From: a virus
Reading direction: 5' to 3' (one strand)
Length of the DNA: 64,000 nucleotides
IMG/VR virus record: IMGVR_UViG_3300036861_000805
Location: 22,758-86,757 of that record
This document shows positions 49,448 through 57,248 of this stretch, one piece after another (position 1 is the stretch's first letter; every line of letters begins with the position of its first letter). The notes beneath the pieces were generated by a model. That model was given only the letters and a program-made list of their open reading frames with translations. It was not told the origin of the DNA and ran no database searches. The position numbers and the translations under genes are program-made.

Positions 49448-49962
49448 TCGTCATCGACGTCGGCTGCGCCCGTTACGGCGGCGATTTCTCCATCGAGCGG
49501 CTGCTCGAAGAGTTCTGCCCGGACAAGTTGTACGGATTTGACCCGAACGTCGACGGCCTCCAAGAGGCACTCGCACAGGGCAGGGAGCTGCAGGAGAAAT
49601 GCGGTACCGAGATATGGATCGAGGGAAAGGCCGTCTGGATACATGACGGCTTCGTAGGCTTCGAGGGGCAGGGACTCGGTGGGCGCACGTGCGAGGAGTG
49701 CGGCTCTCGGGCTGTTCCCTGCATTGATCTTGCCCGCTTCATCACTGAGCTTGACCAAAACGACATCATCCTGAAGATCGACGCCGAGGGAGCCGAGTAC
49801 ACCCTTCTCGAACATCTGATCGAGACTCGCACGGATGCCCTTCTCAAGCTCGCCTGGGTGGAATGGCATCCAGTCGGAGCCGCAGTCAACAGTCAGCCAG
49901 ACGAGCGGCGTGCGAAGATCGAGAAGGAGATCGCCTGTGAGCTCACGGAATGGCGCTGGTGA
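49444..49962 (+). CDS. FkbM-like methyltransferase
   Basis: 172 residues from ATG 49444. Motif I is IVIDVGCARYGGD, GFDPN follows as the SAM-binding acidic strand, and IILKIDAEGAEYTLLEHL (residues 108-125) is the hallmark of the FkbM family, which O-methylates sugars and polyketides. A C-x2-C pair (CEECG) is inserted. This supports methylated glycan synthesis by the operon. Confidence 0.75.
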   Translation: MIVIDVGCARYGGDFSIERLLEEFCPDKLYGFDPNVDGLQEALAQGRELQEKCGTEIWIEGKAVWIHDGFVGFEGQGLGGRTCEECGSRAVPCIDLARFITELDQNDIILKIDAEGAEYTLLEHLIETRTDALLKLAWVEWHPVGAAVNSQPDERRAKIEKEIACELTEWRW

Positions 49963-50054
49963 ACAGAGACGCCTGGGAGGGTTGCGGGCTTTATCTCTTC
50001 GGCCTCATGGTCGGGCTGGCTATCGGGATCGGCCTCGGAGCGTGGTGGTGGTAG
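49959..50054 (+). CDS. 31-residue single-pass membrane protein
   Basis: GTG in the stop overlap of the FkbM gene. A short soluble start leads into one membrane helix, YLFGLMVGLAIGIGLGAWWW, at the C-terminus. Tiny membrane proteins recur in this operon and could anchor or regulate the enzymes. Confidence 0.45.
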   Translation: MNRDAWEGCGLYLFGLMVGLAIGIGLGAWWW

Positions 50055-50106
50055 ATGGATCAGAACATCGCGGCGACGACCTCTGCGCTTGCTTCCGGGA
50101 GCCCCT

Positions 50107-50763
50107 GTGAACGTCTCGGCGATCATCGTCACTCGCGGTGATGTCGATCTCAGATCGATCCTCGAGTCCATACCGCAGGACTGGCAGGTCATCGTTTGGG
50201 ATAACGGTGCTGGCAACGTGCTGGAGAGAGCCAAGACGCCCTCTCGGCTGATGACGCTCGACGATGACATTCGTGATCTCGCCGTCTACGGCCGCTATGC
50301 GGCGATCGAGTACACGAGTAGCGAACTGATCTATGTGCAGGATGACGACGTGCTGCATAAACCAGAGGGCATCCATGAGATCGTCAATCGCTACTACGAC
50401 GCGCTCGGCCGCGAGTGGGATCACATTTTCGGCGGAGGTGTCGTCTGCAACATGCCCGCCAACTTCCGGCACTCCTTCTATCAAGAGCACGCGCTCGTCG
50501 GCTTCGGCGCGGTCTTCCATCGCGACCTGCCGTTCAAGGCGTTCCGCCGGATACCCCGAGGTCAGTTCTTCTTCGATCAACGGCACTGGTTCTACCGCGC
50601 CTGCGACATCGTCTTCACGGCCCTGACCCCGCGCGTGCTCGTCGACGTTCCTTACGAAGATCTGCCCTGGGCGAGCGCCCCAAACCGCATGTGGCAACAA
50701 CCCTCTCACCGAAAGGAGCGTGGCGACATGCTCGATCTCGTCTTGAAGGTCCGCGATGGGTGA
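50107..50763 (+). CDS. GT2-like glycosyltransferase
   Basis: 218 residues from GTG with GGGAG upstream. The strand-helix start SAIIVTRGDVDLRSIL, VIVWDNGAGN in place of the usual DNGS, and LIYVQDDDVLH with its triple Asp are the nucleotide-sugar and metal site of GT-A enzymes. HERDLPF-like and YEDLPWASAPNRMW sequences complete the fold. One of four such genes in the operon. The 52 nt before it hold no convincing gene. Confidence 0.75.
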   Translation: MNVSAIIVTRGDVDLRSILESIPQDWQVIVWDNGAGNVLERAKTPSRLMTLDDDIRDLAVYGRYAAIEYTSSELIYVQDDDVLHKPEGIHEIVNRYYDALGREWDHIFGGGVVCNMPANFRHSFYQEHALVGFGAVFHRDLPFKAFRRIPRGQFFFDQRHWFYRACDIVFTALTPRVLVDVPYEDLPWASAPNRMWQQPSHRKERGDMLDLVLKVRDG

Positions 50764-50953
50764 GTTGCGCAAGTTTCCAGGACGGCTCGTCACGCCCGGG
50801 AACAATCCCGTGACCGTCGAGGGCCGTGTCATCGAGAAATGCGAGGGCATTATCCACGTCTTCGAGTCTGTGCCGGGCCGCTGTCAGTGCGGCGAGGAAC
50901 TTTGGGCCGAGATCTCTGACGACGCCGTCGGCATCCATCATCCCGATGAGTGA
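50756..50953 (+). CDS. Small Cys-containing protein
   Basis: 65 residues overlapping the glycosyltransferase stop by 8 nt. Beta-like with VEGRVIEKCEGIIHVFE and GRCQCGEELW, a partial zinc ribbon. The fold could be a single-ribbon adaptor. No family recognised. Confidence 0.45.
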   Translation: MGELRKFPGRLVTPGNNPVTVEGRVIEKCEGIIHVFESVPGRCQCGEELWAEISDDAVGIHHPDE

Positions 50954-51689
50954 TCTACTGCGTCAGTACGAGCGGTGGGAATGCGGACGAGATGGCTACC
51001 CGCAAACCTGGCATCGAGCGCACACACTGCTTCCCAAGATGCATGAACGGTTTGGCCGTGATGGTGAAATCGTGGCCGAGGGGAGATATGTCCAGGTGTT
51101 CGGCTCGGAGGGATCGCTCGCCACTTACGGACTCAAGATCATCCCCGCAATCAAAGATCTAATCCGCGAGCAGGCCGGTCATCGCTGCCAGCGCTGCGGG
51201 CACCCGTATCGCAAGGGCGAGCACGGGAATGGCGAGTGGTCTCCATGCGACGCGCAGTGCAGGCATGGAGGGCCCTTGCGTGTCTGGAAGATCGCCGACG
51301 CAGCGGCTCTCGCGCCAACGCAAGCCGGAGACGTCGTGATCGTAGAGATCGACAACGCTTCGCCGGACTGGACTGATCCGCAGTGGGCGGGCTTCACGGT
51401 TGAGGCGCAGTGGCGCATCCTCACCGTTCACCACCTGGACGAGGACAAGACGCACTGCCGCTGGTTCAACCTTGTCGCTCTCTGCCAGCGCTGCCACCTC
51501 CGGATGCAGCGAGCCGTCGTCATGGGACGCCCCTATCACTTCGAGCACAGCGAGTGGTTCAAGCCATATGCGGCGGGCTTCTACGCCTTCAAGTACCTCG
51601 GTGAGGATCTGACGCGCGAGGAGACCATGGCTCGCCTCGATGAGTTGCTCGCGCTCGAGCACCGCTGGACACAGGAGGCGCTGCTGTGA
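50946..51689 (+). CDS. HNH endonuclease
   Basis: 247 residues from ATG 50946. A zinc pair CQRCGHPY, a Cys/His-rich insert, then ILTVHHLDEDKTHCRWFNLV and LCQRCHLRMQ form a complete HNH core with a Cys4 zinc site. The N- and C-terminal parts are helical. It interrupts the glycan operon and may be a homing endonuclease that carried the cassette. Confidence 0.75.
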   Translation: MSDLLRQYERWECGRDGYPQTWHRAHTLLPKMHERFGRDGEIVAEGRYVQVFGSEGSLATYGLKIIPAIKDLIREQAGHRCQRCGHPYRKGEHGNGEWSPCDAQCRHGGPLRVWKIADAAALAPTQAGDVVIVEIDNASPDWTDPQWAGFTVEAQWRILTVHHLDEDKTHCRWFNLVALCQRCHLRMQRAVVMGRPYHFEHSEWFKPYAAGFYAFKYLGEDLTREETMARLDELLALEHRWTQEALL

Positions 51690-51988
51690 GCCACTGGCTC
51701 GTCATTCTGGAGAAGGGCGAGGACTACGATATCGAGCACGAATCCGACTGCCCGCAGATCGACATATTGAACGGGCCTGACGGAGAACTAATCAAGGATC
51801 ACAATTGCCTCATCGGATGGCTCGTCCGCGAGGCTGGCCTCGAGCTCCTTCATGGCGCCCTCGAGGATTCCTGGCGCAGCCTCTCCGTTGGCCGGTACGA
51901 GATCGAAGGATGGACGGCACATTACCCTTCGACTCCCAACGGACCCGAAGAATGGGACGCCGGCATCTACCTTGTGGAGAACGGATGA
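51686..51988 (+). CDS. Hypothetical acidic protein
   Basis: 100 residues from GTG, GTGA overlap. Acidic, with Trp and Cys (HESDCPQID; DHNCLIGWLVREAG; WTAHYPSTPNGPEEWDAG). It looks like a compact alpha/beta domain. No family recognised. Confidence 0.45.
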   Translation: MSHWLVILEKGEDYDIEHESDCPQIDILNGPDGELIKDHNCLIGWLVREAGLELLHGALEDSWRSLSVGRYEIEGWTAHYPSTPNGPEEWDAGIYLVENG

Positions 51989-52188
51989 TCAATCCGAATT
52001 GCCATTTTGGGGACCATGACTGGCGCGGCAGCGGTGTTTGTGTCCATTGTGGAAAGCGGCTCCGGTGTTACTGCGGACAGTTCGTCACTGAAGATGGGAT
52101 CGACAAGCATATTCGCGACTCGTGCCCCATCGCATTCGCTGAGATGGCAGATGAGCGACGCAAGATCGAGAGCACATTCGCGCCGTGA
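51985..52188 (+). CDS. Small zinc-finger protein
   Basis: 67 residues. CHFGDHDW, CVHCGKRLRCYCGQF and HIRDSC give about seven Cys/His ligands, enough for two zinc sites. ATGA and GTGA overlaps on both sides. Nucleic acid or protein binding likely; function unknown. Confidence 0.5.
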   Translation: MINPNCHFGDHDWRGSGVCVHCGKRLRCYCGQFVTEDGIDKHIRDSCPIAFAEMADERRKIESTFAP

Positions 52189-52508
52189 CTCGCCGTTCAC
52201 GTGTGAAGCGCTCTCCGGCGAAGCTCCGCAAACTCGAGAAGAGGGCGGCATTCCGCCGCCGGCAGCCGTTTCTTGAGAAGCTCGTCGCGGCGACCAACGA
52301 CTACAACCACGCCTGCATCCGCGCCTTCTTCTCCGAAGAGAATGTGGAGCCAGGCGTCGTCTGCGAGACGTGCTGGCTCGAGCAGCCCTATGTGAGCGCG
52401 CCGACCTACGAGGATCGCATAGAACCGTGCGTCGGCGCGCTCGGTCTCAACTGCCCCGGCGAGATTTGCATCACCGTCGAGCACTACCGCGAGCTCTGTC
52501 CGGCGTGA
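52185..52508 (+). CDS. Basic zinc-finger-like protein
   Basis: 107 residues from GTG. An Arg/Lys-rich start (RRSRVKRSPAKLRKLEKR) is followed by four Cys in CETCWLEQ and CVGALGLNC. The basic tail may bind DNA or RNA. GTGA overlap with the next gene. Confidence 0.45.
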   Translation: MTRRSRVKRSPAKLRKLEKRAAFRRRQPFLEKLVAATNDYNHACIRAFFSEENVEPGVVCETCWLEQPYVSAPTYEDRIEPCVGALGLNCPGEICITVEHYRELCPA

Positions 52509-52693
52509 AGCTCTGTCCTCACTGTCTCACCGCCATTCCGGAGCAGGACGAGCATTGCGAGGACCAGAAAGCCTGTGGGAAACGAATCGCGAAACAGCTG
52601 AGCAAGAGATTCTCGCGTCTGGCGACGAGGCCATTCATCGGCTTTGATCCCGATCGCGCTTACCGCGAGTCGAGGAGGATGAGCGATGGCTAA
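52505..52693 (+). CDS. Small zinc-ribbon protein
   Basis: 62 residues from GTG. CPHCLTAIPEQDEHC plus a later C (KACGK) form a Cys4-like knuckle, followed by a basic helix. It overlaps the ATP-grasp gene by 8 nt. Function unknown. Confidence 0.45.
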   Translation: MKLCPHCLTAIPEQDEHCEDQKACGKRIAKQLSKRFSRLATRPFIGFDPDRAYRESRRMSDG

Positions 52694-53411
52694 CGGGTTC
52701 TCGTACGATGTCAACTGTCTTTCCTACTGGCAGCCGCGGCTCGAGCAAGCGGGTGTCCTGGTCCCCCGTACCACCATCATCCGCGCTGCGACCGATCTAA
52801 CTGTACTACTGGACGGACTGGCCCCAGAGGGCTGGGCCGAATTCCATGCGCTCGTGCAGGCCGCCTGCTACGACCACGGTCTGCCCTGTTTCCTGCGCAC
52901 GGGTCAAGGCTCCGGCAAACATGACTGGTGCGCGACATGCTTCGTCACGGATGCGGAGAACATCAGTCGCCATATAGGTGCGCTAGTCGAGTGGTCGCAC
53001 TTGGTCGGTATCGTGGGATTACCGCACGATGTCTGGGCGGTCCGTGACTTGATCCAAACGAAGCCGCTCTTCACCTGTCATCGTTACAACAACTTCCCGG
53101 TAACGCGTGAGTTCCGCGTCTTCGTTGAGAATGGTGAGGTAACACATCTCCAGCCGTACTGGCCCCCGGGAGCCGTCGACGAGGGCGAGCCCGACGAGGA
53201 AGACTGGAAGGAAAAGCTCGCGGCCATCTCGGAGTTGGAACATGACGACGAATGGCAGGTGCGCGAACTCGCCGAGCGCGCCTGGAGTGCGATGGAGGGA
53301 CAGGACTGGAGCGTGGATCTGCTGCAGGATGTGCATGGGCGCTGGTGGGTGATCGACATGGCACTAGCCGAACGTTCGTTCCGCTGGGATCCATCGGAGG
53401 CTGTGGGGTGA
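52686..53411 (+). CDS. ATP-grasp-like protein (DUF4343/D123-like)
   Basis: 241 residues. EFRVFVENGEVTHLQPYW, then WSVDLLQDVHGRWWVIDMAL near the end, follow the pattern of ATP-grasp folds with D-x-x-x-x-x-D/N metal ligands, closest to DUF4343 and D123-type proteins. Such enzymes join a carboxylate to an amine using ATP. Here it might link an amino acid or modify a glycan; substrate unknown. Confidence 0.55.
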   Translation: MANGFSYDVNCLSYWQPRLEQAGVLVPRTTIIRAATDLTVLLDGLAPEGWAEFHALVQAACYDHGLPCFLRTGQGSGKHDWCATCFVTDAENISRHIGALVEWSHLVGIVGLPHDVWAVRDLIQTKPLFTCHRYNNFPVTREFRVFVENGEVTHLQPYWPPGAVDEGEPDEEDWKEKLAAISELEHDDEWQVRELAERAWSAMEGQDWSVDLLQDVHGRWWVIDMALAERSFRWDPSEAVG

Positions 53412-54127
53412 CGATCGACATCCTCCTCCTCTGCTGGAACCGTCTTGAGATGACATCCGCTGTCTGGGCCTGGATGATGGCCCACACAAACTGGGATCTC
53501 GTCGAGCGGCTCGTCGTCTACGACGACGGAAGTGAGGACGGCACACTCGAATTCCTGCGCGAAAACGCTCATCCCTTCCGCCGCAAGGACCGCATGATCG
53601 ACGTCGAGCTGCGCCTCTCCAACTTCGGATCCCCGCCGGCGGCAATGAACCACTACCTCGCGACATCCGAGGCCGACGTGTTCGCGAAGATCGACAACGA
53701 CATCGCACTCCCCGGAGGCTGGCTCGACAAGATGGCCGCAGTGATGAAGAAGCATCCCGAGCTCGAGTTGCTCGGCATGGAAGCTGGCATGGTCGCCATG
53801 CAGGGACGTGACGGCGTCGTCTACCCGGACTATGACATCGAGCCGTGTACGAACATCGGCGGCGTCGGACTGATGCGCGTCTCCGCGTTCCGGGCGCGAC
53901 CTGAGATCCCTTACCGCGGCCGCTTCGGCTTCACAGAGTGGCAGGAACGCTACTCGCCGAGCCGCGCCTGGATCGTTCCCGACCTCGACGTGCCACAGCT
54001 CGACCGGCTTCCGTGCGAGCCATGGGTCACACTGACCGAGACATACATCGAGAAGGGCTGGAGTCGACCATGGGGAAAGTACGAGGAGAAGTGGATGGCG
54101 CCCTACTGGGCTTGGATGGAGACGTGA
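53408..54127 (+). CDS. GT2 family glycosyltransferase
   Basis: 239 residues from GTG in overlap with the ATP-grasp stop. DDGSEDGT (residues 39-46) and KIDNDI (94-99, replacing D-x-D) are the donor and metal sites of GT2 enzymes. WIVPDLDVPQLDRLP and a Trp-rich end follow. It adds a sugar to an unknown acceptor. Confidence 0.85.
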   Translation: MTIDILLLCWNRLEMTSAVWAWMMAHTNWDLVERLVVYDDGSEDGTLEFLRENAHPFRRKDRMIDVELRLSNFGSPPAAMNHYLATSEADVFAKIDNDIALPGGWLDKMAAVMKKHPELELLGMEAGMVAMQGRDGVVYPDYDIEPCTNIGGVGLMRVSAFRARPEIPYRGRFGFTEWQERYSPSRAWIVPDLDVPQLDRLPCEPWVTLTETYIEKGWSRPWGKYEEKWMAPYWAWMET

Positions 54128-54375
54128 CCGGCACCGAGGGAGGTGGCGGGAGCGCGGGGGTGCGAGCTGGCCGTTTCGTCCTTCTACACATCGGCTTCGA
54201 GGAAGGAATGGCCGAACCTGAACTCGGTTACGTAACGAGTTGGGATACATGGGAAGAGGCACAGGTCGTGTTTGAGAATGGTCGAATGCCAGTGGGTTTT
54301 CGACTCATCGATGACGCCACAGGACGCACCTGGCATCCCGGCGCTACCTACGACTGGGAATCAGCGCAGACATGA
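54124..54375 (+). CDS. Hypothetical protein
   Basis: 83 residues from GTG. A Gly-rich start, then beta-like sequence (RFVLLHIGFEEGM; VGFRLIDDATGRTWHPG). The look is of a small surface-exposed domain. No family recognised. Confidence 0.4.
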   Translation: MTGTEGGGGSAGVRAGRFVLLHIGFEEGMAEPELGYVTSWDTWEEAQVVFENGRMPVGFRLIDDATGRTWHPGATYDWESAQT

Positions 54376-54406
54376 CGCCCCGCCTCGCACGGAGGGAGGA
54401 GCAGAG

Positions 54407-54523
54407 GTGAACTGGATCGATGTCTTCTTCGCCTTCTTCGGTGGCTTCTTCTGCGGTTATATCGCTGCCCTCTGGCGTGTCTCGAGAATGATGCGCGATG
54501 CATTCAGGAGACAGCAGTGGTGA
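54407..54523 (+). CDS. 38-residue membrane protein
   Basis: GTG behind GGAGG. One membrane helix, VFFAFFGGFFCGYIAALW, then a basic end (RVSRMMRDAFRRQQW). A small integral protein of unknown role. Confidence 0.45.
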   Translation: MNWIDVFFAFFGGFFCGYIAALWRVSRMMRDAFRRQQW

Positions 54524-54846
54524 CCCCCTCACCCCCCGCACGCGGCACAGCGGCCAGGCTAAGGGCGCTGGTGGAGGAGGCGACCGATGGGCCGTGGAAA
54601 GTTGTCGGTCGGGTTGGAATGACTCCGACAAACTGGATCACGATTGCGTCGGGGACACTTGGCTTCGCCTCTGCGGATGAGGAGTCCGACGCTCGTCTTA
54701 TCGCCCTCGCTCCCGAGATGGCGGCGCTGCTCGCGGACATGGCCGACGTGATCTCGGACTACATCGATGACTTCCCGCAGGACAAGGACTGGGCTGATAC
54801 GGATCTCCTAGCCCGCCTCGACGCCCTCCTCGGTGATTCCTCGTGA
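54520..54846 (+). CDS. Ea22-like protein
   Basis: 108 residues from GTG in the stop overlap. LRALVEEATDGPWKVV, then SDARLIALAPEMAALLADM, match the Ea22/ead-like phage family, whose members share TxGPW and DARLIA. Two relatives lie at 62575 and 63373 on the other strand. Function is unknown; genes of this type sit in phage accessory regions. Confidence 0.65.
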   Translation: MTPSPPARGTAARLRALVEEATDGPWKVVGRVGMTPTNWITIASGTLGFASADEESDARLIALAPEMAALLADMADVISDYIDDFPQDKDWADTDLLARLDALLGDSS

Positions 54847-55124
54847 GCGGCGAGAGGGCCAAAAACTCCTTCTGGCTCGACGGCGGATACGACATTGAGC
54901 TGGTTGCTGCCTGCCCGTATCACCCGAATCACAAGTGGTGGACATTCCGCCTCGGAGACGTGGTGACGTACTGCCACAACCCGGATCAGCTAATGACAAT
55001 CTGCGCGGCCTGCTACGTACCTCGCTGCGGCTCGACCGCTGATTCTGACCGCTGCACTCTCTGGCGGCATCACCAGACGGAGCACATCATGGAGAGCGGA
55101 GCCAAGATTCCGGTGGGCGCGTGA
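54843..55124 (+). CDS. Cys/His-rich protein
   Basis: 93 residues from GTG. Ligand-rich sequence CPYHPNHKWW, YCHNPDQLMTICAACYVPRC and CTLWRHHQTEH could hold two metals. It overlaps the next gene by 4 nt. No family recognised. Confidence 0.5.
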   Translation: MSGERAKNSFWLDGGYDIELVAACPYHPNHKWWTFRLGDVVTYCHNPDQLMTICAACYVPRCGSTADSDRCTLWRHHQTEHIMESGAKIPVGA

Positions 55125-55267
55125 GCGACGAGCGAGAGAGAGTCCCAACCTACGGCTGGAGCCGATCGCAGTGGGGGCCATATCACAGGCAAATTGTGCG
55201 CTGGCTCGGTCGCTTATTCGAAGCACTCGGCGCTCGCCTAGATATGTGGTCATGGGGTTGGAAATGA
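55121..55267 (+). CDS. 48-residue Trp/Arg-rich protein
   Basis: GTG in a GTGA overlap. Many Trp and Arg (YGWSRSQWGPYHRQIVRWLG) and a hydrophobic end (MWSWGWK), so an amphipathic membrane-binding helix is possible. Coupled to neighbours by overlaps. Confidence 0.45.
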   Translation: MSDERERVPTYGWSRSQWGPYHRQIVRWLGRLFEALGARLDMWSWGWK

Positions 55268-55704
55268 GCAGCGGAAGAGAAAAAGCCCTGGAGACGCTGC
55301 GCGAAAAGGCCGACCTATTCGTGCATGAGGGATTCCGCGATGAGGATGGGCCGTGGCGTGACGGCCCGCACCGTATTGAGTTCTACGCTGCTCTCGCCGC
55401 CCTCGCCGCCGAGTTCCGGGCGCTGGAGGAACTACTCGCAGAGGCAGATGCGCAGGCGCATCGATACGAAAACACCATCAGGGCGCTGGAGGAGCGCTGT
55501 GAGGAAGCTGAGCAGGAGCAGGCCGCGCTCGGCAAGACGGTCGAGAACACGCTCACTGCGCTCAACGAGGCGCTGGGGGAAGTCGAGCGGCTGCGGGATT
55601 TGCTTGATCAATTGCGGCGCTCCGATCTCTTGCGGGATACGGGCTGGTACTACAAGATCACCGCCGCTCTCGCCAGCGAGCGAGATGAGGGGGGCGCGGA
55701 ATGA
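55264..55704 (+). CDS. Coiled-coil protein
   Basis: 146 residues from ATG 55264. Long, acidic helices with heptad spacing (LEELLAEADAQAHRYENTI; ALEERCEEAEQEQAALG; LNEALGEVERLRDLLDQL). It would form a rod-like dimer. No enzyme motif. The N-terminus has GFRDEDGPWRDGPH, a small conserved-looking patch. Confidence 0.5.
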   Translation: MSSGREKALETLREKADLFVHEGFRDEDGPWRDGPHRIEFYAALAALAAEFRALEELLAEADAQAHRYENTIRALEERCEEAEQEQAALGKTVENTLTALNEALGEVERLRDLLDQLRRSDLLRDTGWYYKITAALASERDEGGAE

Positions 55705-55880
55705 GCCGCCGATCTCGAGGCCGGATGTTCCGCCGATTGTTGGCCGAGATTCACTCGATGAATCCGAGCGTACAAGTGCTCGTGGCGCAAGGAATCCCGC
55801 GCCACATGGCCGAGCGAATCATTCCGTTCGCCCCCGCCTCGGAAGGCAAGCGGGCGAGCGATGGGGAGGGCGGGGCGTGA
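55701..55880 (+). CDS. 59-residue basic protein
   Basis: ATGA start. Basic helix MSRRSRGRMFRRLLAEI, then a mid helix (GIPRHMAERI) and a Gly-rich tail. No family recognised. Likely real because both ends use standard overlaps. Confidence 0.45.
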   Translation: MSRRSRGRMFRRLLAEIHSMNPSVQVLVAQGIPRHMAERIIPFAPASEGKRASDGEGGA

Positions 55881-56032
55881 AGGACATCCAGCTCCTCGGT
55901 CTTGCGCTCCAACTTTTTGGCATAGCGATTTCTGCACGCCCTCCGTTACTTCCGGACTGGCGTATCTGGAGTGTTCTTGGAGGCCAGGTTTCCGGGTTTG
56001 GTTTTGCCCTGGTCGTGATGGGAGCTGCCTGA
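55877..56032 (+). CDS. 51-residue hydrophobic protein
   Basis: GTGA start. Two hydrophobic stretches (IQLLGLALQLFGIAIS and VLGGQVSGFGFALVVMGAA) suggest two membrane passes. Another tiny membrane protein of the cargo operon. Confidence 0.45.
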   Translation: MKDIQLLGLALQLFGIAISARPPLLPDWRIWSVLGGQVSGFGFALVVMGAA

Positions 56033-56283
56033 TGCCCCCTAGCGACAAGAGCCAGAGCGACGAGCTGAGGTTGCTGGAGACTTTGAATCGCGCTCTTTAT
56101 CGCGCCTTCTTCATTGATGCCGAGGCTGCCGCTCGATGGGAGCGGATTGAGGACGAACTTGATGAAGAAACGAAGGGCGCTCTCTGCTTCGACATTGTCA
56201 GTATGGAACCACCTTCCGAAGCCATGATGGAGCAGGCACGACGGATGGCACAAGAACGCGGCTGGAAGGACGTGAAGTCGTGA
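56032..56283 (+). CDS. Helical protein with PSDKS start
   Basis: 83 residues from an ATG overlapping the previous stop by 1 nt. It begins MPPSDKS, then is helical (LRLLETLNRALYRAFF; EAMMEQARRMAQERG). The next small gene starts with the same PSDKS, from a shared 17-nt DNA repeat. No family recognised. Confidence 0.45.
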   Translation: MPPSDKSQSDELRLLETLNRALYRAFFIDAEAAARWERIEDELDEETKGALCFDIVSMEPPSEAMMEQARRMAQERGWKDVKS

Positions 56284-56387
56284 CCCCTAGCGACAAGAGC
56301 TTGGAGGCGCGGGTGCTGCGTGAGCGCGTGACGGGCAAGTATTTCGTTCGTTATGACCGGGATTGGTCCAATGCTCGGTTCTATTGA
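56280..56387 (+). CDS. 35-residue protein, partial copy of its neighbour
   Basis: GTGA start. MTPSDKSLEARVLRERV repeats the PSDKS opening of the upstream gene and then diverges to a basic end. It looks like a recent partial duplication. Its stop lies inside the next 40-codon gene. Confidence 0.4.
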   Translation: MTPSDKSLEARVLRERVTGKYFVRYDRDWSNARFY

Positions 56388-56493
56388 CGAGGCAGCCATC
56401 TTTTCGACGCCTTATTCCGCGATGCAAAGTCCAGCATGGTCATTTCCGCTGACTGTCTTTGAACTCGCCATCCCCCAGGAGCGGGAGGAATGA
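56371..56493 (+). CDS. 40-residue hypothetical protein
   Basis: ATG 56371, overlapping the previous gene by 17 nt in another frame, with its stop in an ATGA overlap with the next glycosyltransferase. Sequence MLGSIDEAAIFSTPYSAMQS then a hydrophobic stretch and an acidic end. Its coupling position supports it; the sequence itself says little. Confidence 0.4.
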   Translation: MLGSIDEAAIFSTPYSAMQSPAWSFPLTVFELAIPQEREE

Positions 56494-57248
56494 AGCTTGT
56501 CGCCTCAGTCATTGCCAAAGACGAGATGGATCGCTACCTCCGATTAGCGATCGAGCACCTGCTCACCTTCTGCGACGAGATCCGGGTGCTCGATGATGGT
56601 TCGACAGACGGCACTTTCGAGTGGCTCGGCGGACTCCGCGAGCCCGTACTCGTGAAGCGGAATCCGGGCCCCGCTTTCTACGAATACGAGTCGAAAGCAC
56701 GCCAGAACCTCCTCGAGTGGACGATGCGAGCCGACCCCGACTTCGTGCTCTCGATCGACGCCGATGAATTCGTCAGTCATCCAGATACGATCCGTCTTCT
56801 CGCGGACCAAGGCCGCAATCCCGTGTACACACTGGATATGGAAGAGGTTTGGGCCTGCGACGCGCAGCACCTGCACATTCGCGTCGACGGGATGTGGAAA
56901 AGCCGTCTCTGCCCGATTCTCTGGCGAGCTCCCGGGACGTGGACGAGGGAATGGGACATACCCGACCGCAAGCTCGCCTGCGGTCGGGAGCCGGCCATCG
57001 TTCGCCGCACCAGGTTCAAGCGCTCCGGCAGCTCGGTCTTTCATTTCGGCTGGGCACAGCGCGCAGAACGACAACGCAGAGCCGAGCGTTACTTCGAGCA
57101 CGACAAGGGCAAGTTCCACGCCGATCGACACCTGCAGTCGATTCTCTGGGACGACGCGCGCGTACATATGCAGCCGCGACCCTGGCCCGCGGGTTTGTCG
57201 GACTTTGCCGCTAATCTCGCTGACCGTGCGCAAGCGGCCAGGACCTGA
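56490..57248 (+). CDS. GT2 family glycosyltransferase
   Basis: 252 residues. A textbook GT2: VASVIAKDEMDRYLRLAIEH, DDGSTDGT (35-42), LSIDADEF (88-94) with the D-x-D metal site, then a late FHFGWAQRAERQRRAERY acceptor-side region. Most similar in layout to enzymes that add sugars to cell-surface glycans. The last glycosyltransferase of the operon. Confidence 0.85.
   Translation: MKLVASVIAKDEMDRYLRLAIEHLLTFCDEIRVLDDGSTDGTFEWLGGLREPVLVKRNPGPAFYEYESKARQNLLEWTMRADPDFVLSIDADEFVSHPDTIRLLADQGRNPVYTLDMEEVWACDAQHLHIRVDGMWKSRLCPILWRAPGTWTREWDIPDRKLACGREPAIVRRTRFKRSGSSVFHFGWAQRAERQRRAERYFEHDKGKFHADRHLQSILWDDARVHMQPRPWPAGLSDFAANLADRAQAART

Noticed and set aside
50055-50141. 28-codon frame after the 31-residue membrane gene
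   Set aside because: It runs across the start of the glycosyltransferase and looks like shadow; only its ATG directly after the stop is suggestive.
54372-54407. 12-codon ATGA-started frame
   Set aside because: Too short; more likely chance within the ribosome binding region of the next gene.
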